Assembly (NCBI RefSeq): GCF_900240295.1
Contig: NZ_OEQB01000003.1
Span: forward strand, 1 to 64,000
Length of the DNA stretch: 64,000 nucleotides
DNA from: Megasphaera vaginalis (ex Bordigoni et al. 2020)
GTDB lineage: Bacteria; Bacillota; Negativicutes; Veillonellales; Megasphaeraceae
Direction: 5' to 3'
The notes beneath the pieces were generated by a model. That model saw only the letters and a list, made by a program, of their open reading frames with translations, was not told the origin of the DNA and searched no databases. How positions within the stretch are numbered: the stretch's first letter is position 1; the number at the start of each line of letters is the position of its first letter. The position numbers and the translations under genes are program-made. Shown piece by piece: positions 57,404-64,000 of the stretch.

Positions 57404-57433
57404 ATTATACCACAATGCGATTTGCTTGCGCAA
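57404..57433 (-). promoter_or_regulatory. Promoter of mfd
   Basis: Minus strand TTGCGC (57428-57433), 18-base spacer, consensus TATAAT (57404-57409). Its -35 overlaps the prfC -35. Confidence 0.8.
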
Positions 57434-57454
57434 TGAAGTAAAACCCTATATAAT
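57426..57454 (+). promoter_or_regulatory. Promoter of prfC
   Basis: TTGCGC (57426-57431), 17-base spacer, consensus TATAAT (57449-57454). Shares the palindrome TTGCGCAA with the divergent mfd promoter. Confidence 0.8.
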
Positions 57455-57494
57455 CAATATTGATTTTATTTTATTACGAAAACGAGGTATTTGA

Positions 57495-59108
57495 ATGTCA
57501 CTGATAGAGGAAGTAAACAGCCGTCGTACTTTTGCCATCATTTCTCACCCCGACGCCGGCAAGACGACACTCACGGAAAAATTGCTGCTTTACGGCGGCG
57601 CCATTCATCTGGCAGGCTCCGTAAAAGCCAGAAAAACGACAAAACACGCCGTTTCCGATTGGATGGAAATCGAAAAACAGCGTGGCATTTCCGTTACCAG
57701 TTCCGTATTGCAGTTTGACTATGAAGGGCATCACATCAATATACTCGATACCCCCGGACACCAGGACTTCAGTGAAGATACATACCGCACGTTGATGGCT
57801 GCCGACAGCGCCGTCATGCTCATCGACGTTGCCAAGGGCGTCGAAGCACAGACGAAAAAGCTGTTCCGCGTCTGCAAAGAACGGGGCATTCCCATTTTTA
57901 CGTTCGTCAATAAGATTGACCATTTCGGCCGCAATCCCTTCGATTTGCTGTCCGAAATAGAAGATATTCTCGGCATCCGGGCCTATCCGATGAATTGGCC
58001 GATCGGCATCAACGGCAATTATCAGGGCATTTACGATCGAAATGCCGCTTCGATCGAACTGTTCGAAAAGGACACGTCTCACGGTCAACACAAGCTTGCT
58101 TCGACAAAAGGTTCCACCGCGGATCCTCTTTTCAGCGACTTATTGGATGAAGACGTCCACCAGTCGCTCATTGACGATATTGAACTGCTCGACGAAGCAG
58201 GCGACGATTTCGATATGGAAAAAGTAAAAAACGGTACGCTGACACCGATGTTTTTCGGTTCGGCAATGACCAATTTCGGCGTCAAGCCTTTTTTGGATAA
58301 ATTTTTAGAGCTGGCGCCGCAACCGCAGCCGCGCAAGTGCCTTGAAGGTACGGTTTTACCGGATGCAGAGCAATTTACGTCATTCGTGTTCAAAATTCAG
58401 GCCAACATGAATCCGCAACACCACGACCGCATCGTCTTTATGCGCATTTGTTCCGGAAAATTCGAAAAGGGAATGACCGTGACGCACCGCCAATCGGGAA
58501 AAACCTTGCGACTCATGCAGCCGCAGCAATTTTTGGCAACAGAGCGGACGATCATCGAGGATGCTTATCCGGGTGATATCATCGGCGTTTTCGACAGCGG
58601 CAATCTCGGCGTCGGCGATACGCTTTTTTCAGACAAGAAGACCGTCACCTTCGCCGACTTCCCGACGTTCCCGCCGGAGTTGTTCGCTCGTATCCGCGCC
58701 AAGGATTCGATGAAACGAAAACAATTTCTGAAAGGCATGACGCAGCTGGCCCAGGAAGGAGCAGTCCAGATCTACGAAAACCTGGGCTCCATGGAAAGCT
58801 ATATTGTCGGCGCCGTCGGCCAACTGCAGTTTGAAGTATTGGAATACAGATTGAAACACGAATACGGCGTCGATCTGGAAATGAACACGCTGCCCTACTC
58901 CATCGCCCGTTGGATCGAATCGGACAGTCAGACATATGAGCACCTGAAAAATATCGACAGCGCCATGATCGTTAAAGATCACAAACAACGCGTCGTCCTG
59001 CTGATCACTAATGAGTGGCAAGCCAATTGGATTATTGAACGCAATCCGGACTTTCATTTCTGTGCGACACCGGACGAACTCGCCCTGCCGGCAACATTGA
59101 TGGAATAA
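57495..59108 (+). CDS. prfC: Peptide chain release factor 3
   Basis: A 537-residue GTPase that recycles RF1/RF2 after peptide release. G1 is SHPDAGKTTLTE, G2 includes the RGISVTSS threonine region, G3 DTPGHQDF and G4 NKID. Domains II and III follow (PELFARIRAKD, MESYIVGAVGQLQFEVLEYR in part). ACGAGG precedes the ATG. Transcribed alone from a promoter that overlaps the mfd promoter. Confidence 0.96.
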   Translation: MSLIEEVNSRRTFAIISHPDAGKTTLTEKLLLYGGAIHLAGSVKARKTTKHAVSDWMEIEKQRGISVTSSVLQFDYEGHHINILDTPGHQDFSEDTYRTLMAADSAVMLIDVAKGVEAQTKKLFRVCKERGIPIFTFVNKIDHFGRNPFDLLSEIEDILGIRAYPMNWPIGINGNYQGIYDRNAASIELFEKDTSHGQHKLASTKGSTADPLFSDLLDEDVHQSLIDDIELLDEAGDDFDMEKVKNGTLTPMFFGSAMTNFGVKPFLDKFLELAPQPQPRKCLEGTVLPDAEQFTSFVFKIQANMNPQHHDRIVFMRICSGKFEKGMTVTHRQSGKTLRLMQPQQFLATERTIIEDAYPGDIIGVFDSGNLGVGDTLFSDKKTVTFADFPTFPPELFARIRAKDSMKRKQFLKGMTQLAQEGAVQIYENLGSMESYIVGAVGQLQFEVLEYRLKHEYGVDLEMNTLPYSIARWIESDSQTYEHLKNIDSAMIVKDHKQRVVLLITNEWQANWIIERNPDFHFCATPDELALPATLME

Positions 59109-59110
59109 TC

Positions 59111-59152
59111 AAAAGCACTCTCCGCAAAACGCGAAGAGTGCTTCTTCGTTTT
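59111..59152 (+). terminator. Terminator of prfC
   Basis: Stem AAGCACTCT/AGAGTGCTT with a T-rich tail, between convergent prfC and EamA genes. Confidence 0.85.
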
Positions 59153-59170
59153 ACATAACATGGGAACACG

Positions 59171-60058
59171 TTATTTTTTCTCCGTTCTGCTGCGCACGGC
59201 CGACAGCCTGACAACGCGGTCATGTTTCAGCTTCGTCAGATACATGGAGCCGCCGATGATGAGAAGGCCGCCGCTTAAAGTAAGCAGCGTCAGCATTTCA
59301 TCAAAGATAACGAACCCCCACAAGGCGTTGAAAAAAACGCCGATATAGGCGACAAAGCTGACGACGACAGGATTCCCGTAGGTATAGGAATCGGTCATCC
59401 AAATTTGAGCGGCAATGGTAATGATGCCGAGCAGAACATAAAGGAACCATTCTCTCCCGTCAGGCATAATAAAATCCGTTCCCATAAGAGCGAGCCCGGA
59501 AATGGCGGCACAAACAAGAAAATACAGAACGATCTCGTCCTGATGATGACGCCCCGAACGGGTCAGCTTGCTGACTGTCGTATAGGCTGCGGCGGCAAAC
59601 ACGGCCTGCGCCAAAACGAAGAGCGAATAGCTATTAAAGGAAGAAAAATTCCACGGCCGCACGACCAAACAAGCCCCGAAAATAATAACGAAGAGCGGTA
59701 TGACCGCCCCCTTCGGCAGGGATTCCTTCAAAAAAACGACGGCAAAGATCATGACAAAAAATGCCGACAACTGTGACAAGATGGAAACATCGGCCAACGG
59801 CATCCCGCGCAGGCCGTAAAAAATGCAAACCATGCCGATACCGCCGGCGATACCTCGAAATACCAATGCCGGACGATCTTCGTGAGACAAATGAATATGT
59901 TGCGCCTTCATGATCCCAATGAGCAGCAGCGCACTGAGAAATCCTCTGAAAAACGCGATCTCGCCGGTCCCCATCGTAACGGAAAGCTCCTTGACAATCA
60001 CATTTTGAAGACTGAAGGCAAGGGCGGCCAAAACGGAATAAACGACACCTTTGTTCAA
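59171..60058 (-). CDS. EamA/DMT family transporter
   Basis: A 295-residue protein with ten predicted membrane spans in two EamA repeats. The first repeat shows KELSVTMGTGEIAFFRGFLSALLL in part and the second ends near IFDEMLTLLTLSGGLLIIGG. The start is the TTG at 60058, five bases after GGAG; a longer ATG reading to 60109 runs into thrC. It follows thrC by 13 bases, so it may export threonine or a related compound; this is inference from position only. Confidence 0.85.
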   Translation of the reverse strand: MNKGVVYSVLAALAFSLQNVIVKELSVTMGTGEIAFFRGFLSALLLIGIMKAQHIHLSHEDRPALVFRGIAGGIGMVCIFYGLRGMPLADVSILSQLSAFFVMIFAVVFLKESLPKGAVIPLFVIIFGACLVVRPWNFSSFNSYSLFVLAQAVFAAAAYTTVSKLTRSGRHHQDEIVLYFLVCAAISGLALMGTDFIMPDGREWFLYVLLGIITIAAQIWMTDSYTYGNPVVVSFVAYIGVFFNALWGFVIFDEMLTLLTLSGGLLIIGGSMYLTKLKHDRVVRLSAVRSRTEKK

Positions 60059-60071
60059 CGCTTCTCCACCT

Positions 60072-61586
60072 CTAGCCCTTTTGTTTGTTTTTTTCGTAAA
60101 TCGTATCAATAAAAGCCAACACGGCTTTTTTCATTTCTTCTTTTTCAAGGGTTTGATTGAAGCGGAGCTCTTTTTGCCGCAAATCGGCCAACGGCTGCGG
60201 CAAACCGAGAGAGGTAACGGCGCTGATTTCCCCCAGGGCAAGGAAGGGATCCGCAGCCTCGGGAAGCGCTAAAGCACGGCAAATGACGGGCGGAAATTTA
60301 TACGGATGAGCCGTTGCCATCACGACGGTATGCCGTCCTTCCGTCAACCCCCGCTTGCGTCGGTTCAAGTAAACGCCGTATGCCACCGCCGTATGCGGAT
60401 CCAGAAGATAACCGCAATCGTTATACACGTGGCTGATAACGGCCCTGGTTTCATCATCGTCGATCCAGTCTCCGTCGAAATCCTGCCGCAACGAGGTCAG
60501 TTCCGCCGCGCTGACGGCCATCTTCCCCGTACGCGCCAGCTCATCTTCCCAGGCCGCCACCCTTTGTGTATCTCCACCGGCGACATAGTACAAGAATCGT
60601 TCAAAATTACTGGACAGGAGAATATCCATAGACGGACTGTCTGTCGTATAAAATTCGCGGTTCATGTCATAGACGCCATTTTTAAAGAAATCCGTAAGAA
60701 CGTTGTTGCGATTAGATGCGCAAATCAGTTTGCCAATGGGCACGCCCATCTTTTTGGCAAAATACCCGGCCAAAATATTGCCGAAGTTCCCGGTCGGAAC
60801 AACGACGTCAACAATTTCTCCGGCAGCAACGGCACCGTTTTCCATCAGCGATGCATACGTTGCGGCATAATAAACAATCTGCGGCAGAAGACGCCCGATA
60901 TTGATCGAATTGGCACTGGAAAAAAGGATATTTCGTTCAGCCGCATAATCGCGAACATCTTTATCGACGAAAATCCTTTTCAGAAAACTCTGCGCATCGT
61001 CGAAATTTCCTTGAATAGCGGCAACACGGACATTTTCCCCTTCTTGCGTGCGCATTTGCCGCTCTTGCATGGGACTGACTCCGTCATTGGGATAAAACAC
61101 CATAATATGCGTACCCTTTACGTCTTTAAACCCTTCCAGGGCCGCCTTGCCCGTATCGCCGCTCGTGGCTGTCAGAATCAGTATGTCTTTACACTCGCCT
61201 TCCTGCCTTCTGGCCGCAGTAAGCAAATGGGGAAACAGGGACAGCGCCAAATCCTTAAAAGCCAACGTCCGGCCATGAAAGAGTTCGGCCAAGGTCACAT
61301 CCGTATCCAGGGAGTGCAACGGCACAATACGCGCATCGCGAAACGTATCCGCATTATAAGCAGCCGCAGCCAGCGCCTTCCGTTCTGCAGCCGTAAAATT
61401 GGTAAAGAAATAGGACAGAACCAATTCTGTCAATTCCTGATATGATTTATGGTCAAGCGTTGCAGACGATAAAACTTGTTCGGGAAATGTTTCAGGCACA
61501 TACAAACCGCCGTCTGCAGCCAAACCGTGAAGCAAAGCATACGACGGCGAAACAGTTTCCCCGGATCTGGTACTGCAATAGTTCAT
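60072..61586 (-). CDS. thrC: Threonine synthase
   Basis: A 504-residue PLP enzyme that converts O-phosphohomoserine to threonine. The Schiff-base Lys lies in HGRTLAFKDLALSLF, the substrate loop is TATSGDTGKAALEGF and the cofactor phosphate loop is VPTGNFGNILAGY. The length and N-terminal YCSTRSGE match the long, class I type. GAGGAGG precedes the ATG at 61586; an in-frame ATG at 61601 is less well placed. Confidence 0.95.
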   Translation of the reverse strand: MNYCSTRSGETVSPSYALLHGLAADGGLYVPETFPEQVLSSATLDHKSYQELTELVLSYFFTNFTAAERKALAAAAYNADTFRDARIVPLHSLDTDVTLAELFHGRTLAFKDLALSLFPHLLTAARRQEGECKDILILTATSGDTGKAALEGFKDVKGTHIMVFYPNDGVSPMQERQMRTQEGENVRVAAIQGNFDDAQSFLKRIFVDKDVRDYAAERNILFSSANSINIGRLLPQIVYYAATYASLMENGAVAAGEIVDVVVPTGNFGNILAGYFAKKMGVPIGKLICASNRNNVLTDFFKNGVYDMNREFYTTDSPSMDILLSSNFERFLYYVAGGDTQRVAAWEDELARTGKMAVSAAELTSLRQDFDGDWIDDDETRAVISHVYNDCGYLLDPHTAVAYGVYLNRRKRGLTEGRHTVVMATAHPYKFPPVICRALALPEAADPFLALGEISAVTSLGLPQPLADLRQKELRFNQTLEKEEMKKAVLAFIDTIYEKNKQKG

Positions 61587-61632
61587 AAATAACCTCCTCA
61601 TAAATGTAACAACAATTGAATGATATCTTTAT

Positions 61633-61660
61633 ATTATATCAAACCGACTGCACAATACAA
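61633..61660 (-). promoter_or_regulatory. Promoter of thrC
   Basis: Minus strand TTGTAT (61655-61660), 16-base spacer, consensus TATAAT (61633-61638). It starts right after the terminator of the upstream ECF gene. Confidence 0.65.
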
Positions 61661-61662
61661 CT

Positions 61663-61697
61663 CAAAAAAAAAGCGAGATATCCGCTGGATATCTCGC
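61663..61697 (-). terminator. Terminator of the ECF S-component gene
   Basis: Perfect 11-bp stem GCGAGATATCC/GGATATCTCGC with a long T run on the minus strand. Confidence 0.93.
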
Positions 61698-61708
61698 AGT
61701 CAGCTATG

Positions 61709-62329
61709 CTAATCAACCTTGATGCCGGTCCGACGCAACGCAATAATAATCGGGGTTACAATAACACCGGAAATCAAAGCCTCCGGAATACCGTTGGCAA
61801 TGGTAATTCCGGTCATGATATTAACGACGTTCATCAGCGGAATGCCCTTACTTTCGGCATAAGCGGAACCGACAAGGAGTGTAAAGGAGCCGAGAAACAT
61901 CACGGTATGACAGACAGTCGCCAGAACGGCCGTTACCGCCGTCCTGATCGTTTCCGTCCCTTTCATATGGCGATACAATTCGTAAGCAACCAGCCCTAAC
62001 AGTATGCGCGGCACAATACAAATAATCGCGTCATAGGCGATATTATACTGTACGGCAAAGAGGAGCAACAGACTGGGCGCCTGCAATGTCCTGATAAAAG
62101 AAAAAAGCCCGAAAATAAATCCAACGACGATACCCACTTTCCTGCCTCCTGCAATGCTGCCGATAATCGTCGGGATATGCAGGATCGTCGCATTCATGAC
62201 AATAAGAGGGATAAACCCGTAGCCGGTCAATCCGAGAAAAATGGTGATTGCCGCAAGGAATCCTGTCACTGTCAATTGACGCACATTCATAAAGCCGCTG
62301 TGTGCCGGTACTTGATTGATCTTTTCCAT
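61709..62329 (-). CDS. ECF transporter S component, PanT-like
   Basis: A 206-residue membrane protein with about six spans, the substrate-binding part of an energy-coupling-factor vitamin importer. The N-terminal helix (TVTGFLAAITIFLGLTGYGFIPL) and the following HIPTIIGSIAGG and GFIFGLFSF loops resemble pantothenate-type S components, but the vitamin cannot be fixed from sequence. The EcfA/EcfT partners are not nearby, so it would use a shared module. GGAGG precedes the ATG. It has a strong promoter and a structured 5' leader that may be the best clue to its substrate. Confidence 0.85.
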   Translation of the reverse strand: MEKINQVPAHSGFMNVRQLTVTGFLAAITIFLGLTGYGFIPLIVMNATILHIPTIIGSIAGGRKVGIVVGFIFGLFSFIRTLQAPSLLLLFAVQYNIAYDAIICIVPRILLGLVAYELYRHMKGTETIRTAVTAVLATVCHTVMFLGSFTLLVGSAYAESKGIPLMNVVNIMTGITIANGIPEALISGVIVTPIIIALRRTGIKVD

Positions 62330-62384
62330 CGTAGCCTCCGTTCTTGTTCCTGTACAGATACAAGTCGCAATAAATTGGTGTTTT

Positions 62385-62447
62385 CAGAAAAGCATTCCAG
62401 TTCATCTCCCTGCGGATAACGACTGAAACGGGTCTATTCCTTTTCTG
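62385..62447 (-). promoter_or_regulatory. Structured leader of the ECF gene, candidate riboswitch
   Basis: On the minus strand an 8-bp helix (CAGAAAAG at 62447-62440 with CTTTTCTG at 62392-62385) encloses a 7-bp helix (62428-62422 with 62401-62395), a 2-nt bulge and a 5-bp helix (62419-62415 with 62406-62402), with an 8-nt loop. CCC (62432-62430) before the second helix can pair with GGG in that loop. It begins about ten bases after the predicted transcription start. It matches no riboswitch class I can name. Confidence 0.5.
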
Positions 62448-62463
62448 CATTTAATACATCGTG

Positions 62464-62492
62464 AGTATATCATATATAAAAGGGATTGCCAA
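62464..62492 (-). promoter_or_regulatory. Promoter of the ECF gene
   Basis: Minus strand TTGGCA (62487-62492), 17-base spacer, TATACT (62464-62469). Confidence 0.82.
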
Positions 62493-62597
62493 TAGATTGC
62501 CTGATACTTTAAGCATGGCATTGCGGTATGAATATCAATTCTCTTTCAGCATAATACGCTGTGCCTCCCTATACGGCACAGCAAGCCATTCTTTCGG

Positions 62598-63344
62598 CTA
62601 CTGTCCGCCGCAAATCGTCAGGGCTTCAGAAACGGAACCGACAATATGCGACGCCGCCAACCGCACCTGCAACGGCGAATCAAAAAAGGTAAAGCTCTTC
62701 GCTGCAGCCTGCAGCATGGGAATATCATTATAAGAATCACCGATCGCCGCCGTTTCCGCTACGCCGTAATGAGCTTTGACGCATTGCAAGGCAGCGCCTT
62801 TGGAAACGCCGTCAGCTACGATATCGACATTAGCTACATTTTGGAATGCCCTTATTTCTCCGCCGCACCACGCATTGATCTGTTCAGCCATAGCGGCGGC
62901 CGCTTCCGGTGTCCACACATGGAAAGACATACCGTAAACGGCCATGCCAGAAAGACTGTCAAAGGTGTCGATATGCTCTTGCATCGCATTTCCGGCGGCA
63001 AAGGTATAAACACCTCCGGCGGCATGAATGACACTGAGTGTATCCGCTTTATACCGTTCATAGATCTGCCGCAATCGTTCCGTACTTACCTCGCTGGCGG
63101 CGATAAGCTGACAGTCTCCGTCGAGAACCAAAGCGCCGCTCGTCAAAATATAGAAATCAAAAGGAATATCTCCGGCGGCATGGCGTATCTCCCGCAAGGA
63201 CCGCCCCGTACTGATTCCGAAAAGATTTCCTGCCGATTGAAAGCGGCGAATTTCTTCTCTATCCTCGATACGGCAACCGCTTTTTTCCGCCCCGAAATAC
63301 AGGGTATTATCAAAGTCGCTGGCAAAGGCAATGGCGTGCTTCAT
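62598..63344 (-). CDS. HAD superfamily phosphatase (Cof type)
   Basis: A 248-residue hydrolase. Motif I is FASDFDNTLY with the nucleophile Asp, motif II GISTGRS, and the Lys plus motif IV region is KGAALQCVKAHYGV followed by IGDSYNDIPML. The C2-type cap lies between. Cof-like enzymes dephosphorylate sugar phosphates or cofactors; substrate unknown. The start at 63344 (MKHAIAFASD) is the first before motif I; a longer reading to 63536 crosses the rpmA terminator. Confidence 0.9.
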   Translation of the reverse strand: MKHAIAFASDFDNTLYFGAEKSGCRIEDREEIRRFQSAGNLFGISTGRSLREIRHAAGDIPFDFYILTSGALVLDGDCQLIAASEVSTERLRQIYERYKADTLSVIHAAGGVYTFAAGNAMQEHIDTFDSLSGMAVYGMSFHVWTPEAAAAMAEQINAWCGGEIRAFQNVANVDIVADGVSKGAALQCVKAHYGVAETAAIGDSYNDIPMLQAAAKSFTFFDSPLQVRLAASHIVGSVSEALTICGGQ

Positions 63345-63399
63345 CCGTTTCGATTCATCCTTTCTTCCTCCGCCCCTCTTGCAGAGGAAAAGGGGAAAT

Positions 63400-63430
63400 A
63401 AAAAAATCCTGCAGAAGAACTGCAGGATTT
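63400..63430 (-). terminator. Terminator of rpmA
   Basis: Perfect stem AAATCCTGCAG/CTGCAGGATTT with a T run on the minus strand, 11 bases after the stop. Confidence 0.9.
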
Positions 63431-63441
63431 CGTTCAGTTTT

Positions 63442-63726
63442 TTATGCTTCCACGGGATAAACGCTAACCTTACGATTAACGCGGCCAGCACGTTCAAAAG
63501 CAACCTTTCCGGGAACCAAGGCGAACAACGTATCATCTTTGCCGATGCCTACGTTAGTGCCGGGATGGAAATGAGTGCCGCGCTGGCGAACGATGATGTT
63601 GCCCGCTTTGACAACGACGCCGTCATGGCATTTGACGCCAAGACGCTTTGCTTCGCTGTCGCGGCCGTTACGCGTGCTGCCGACGCCTTTTTTATGAGCG
63701 AAGAGCTGCAAATCAAAATTGAACAT
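63442..63726 (-). CDS. rpmA: Ribosomal protein L27
   Basis: A 94-residue protein of the large subunit. The body starts [23 protein letters not shown]. In front of it is a nine-residue leader, MFNFDLQLF, the Firmicute-type extension that the protease Prp removes after LQLF so that the L27 tail can reach the peptidyl transferase centre. AGGAGG precedes the ATG. It overlaps the prp gene by 14 bases. Confidence 0.97.
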   Translation of the reverse strand: MFNFDLQLFAHKKGVGSTRNGRDSEAKRLGVKCHDGVVVKAGNIIVRQRGTHFHPGTNVGIGKDDTLFALVPGKVAFERAGRVNRKVSVYPVEA

Positions 63727-64000
63727 TTCGTTCACCTCCTGCCTCTGATGAATATACTGCGACATACTTTTCGTATTGTCGTGAAATTTCCTGTAAACCT
63801 AATTGCAATGTTTCCATAATAACTTCGGTCTCATCTGTCACTGCTTGCAGACGAACGGATACAAAACCGTCCTTTACAGAATAGGACAGCCGGCCGCCGG
63901 CATACTTCAGCAGACCTAAAAGAGCCGTTTGCGTCAATGCGGAAACAGCTGCGCAGACAATGTCGGCGCCTGCCTCGCCGTAATCGGCATGACCGGAAGC
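63713..64000 (-). CDS. prp: Ribosomal-processing cysteine protease Prp (5' end beyond the window)
   Basis: The visible 95 residues contain the catalytic pair of the family: His in [15 protein letters not shown] and the Cys at its end, followed by [14 protein letters not shown]. Prp cleaves the leader of L27, encoded next door, so gene order matches function. The reading frame is open through position 64000; the first 10-15 residues lie outside. A start at an internal codon near 63937 would lose the active site and is rejected. Confidence 0.93.
   Translation of the reverse strand, partial: ASGHADYGEAGADIVCAAVSALTQTALLGLLKYAGGRLSYSVKDGFVSVRLQAVTDETEVIMETLQLGLQEISRQYEKYVAVYSSEAGGERNVQF

Noticed and set aside
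62385-62447. TPP riboswitch in the ECF leader
   Set aside because: A GACCC...GCAGGGA run resembles the 3' half of the TPP aptamer, but the CTGAGA half is missing and the predicted transcript starts too close to contain it.

Overview
The window is chromosomal sequence from a Negativicutes bacterium, a diderm Firmicute, most likely Megasphaera or a close Veillonellaceae relative. Three features point there. There are three tandem SLH-domain outer-membrane porins with a signal peptide, an SLH domain, a coiled coil and a barrel ending in Phe. There is a short, single-subunit [FeFe] hydrogenase like the one known from Megasphaera elsdenii. Firmicute-style gene orders (topA-trmFO-hslV-hslU, prp-rpmA) sit beside these diderm traits. 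Nearly all of the window is coding, moderately GC-rich and mostly on the minus strand. I see no phage, insertion sequence, CRISPR array or rRNA.

The first 200 bases are not genome. Bases 1-33 match the end of the Illumina TruSeq read-2 adapter. Bases 34-162 are a copy of 7298-7426 in which all 17 differences are T-to-G. Bases 163-200 are the Nextera mate-pair circularisation junction with five T-to-G changes. Real sequence starts at about 201, inside a 5'-truncated lipid flippase gene.

Layout: 201-2700, flippase end, polysaccharide deacetylase, small unknown gene. 2783-7298, three SLH porins, each with its own strong promoter and a shared leader motif. 7630-11325, hydrogenase and an ABC-F ATPase. 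11508-13010, Na+/proline symporter. 13091-19861, topA-trmFO-hslV-hslU-rlmI operon. 20031-27066, complete F1Fo ATP synthase operon. 27242-32869, wecB, wecA/tagO, a UPF0210/ACT pair and phosphoglucomutase. 33033-33924, exonuclease III and tRNA-Leu. 34004-36345, a small redox/periplasmic cluster with a decayed LysR gene. 36499-39048, hibernation factor, then a SAM-I riboswitch driving metNI. 40363-40622, tRNA-Pro-Gly-Arg operon. 40681-45063, speD to thioesterase operon including murI and rdgB. 45223-50555, membrane, SDR, transporter and glycosyltransferase genes. 50652-57322, hup, mazG, flippase and mfd. 57495-62329, prfC, an EamA transporter, threonine synthase and an ECF S component with a structured leader. 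62598-64000, HAD phosphatase, rpmA and the truncated prp protease gene.

Most of the content is housekeeping: energy conservation (ATP synthase, H2 evolution), envelope assembly (porins, lipid-carrier sugar transferase, flippases, murI), RNA modification, repair and proteolysis. The least explained signals are RNA-level: a conserved 19-nt element in all three porin leaders, and a compact pseudoknot-like leader in front of the ECF gene. I found no clearly new multi-gene system.
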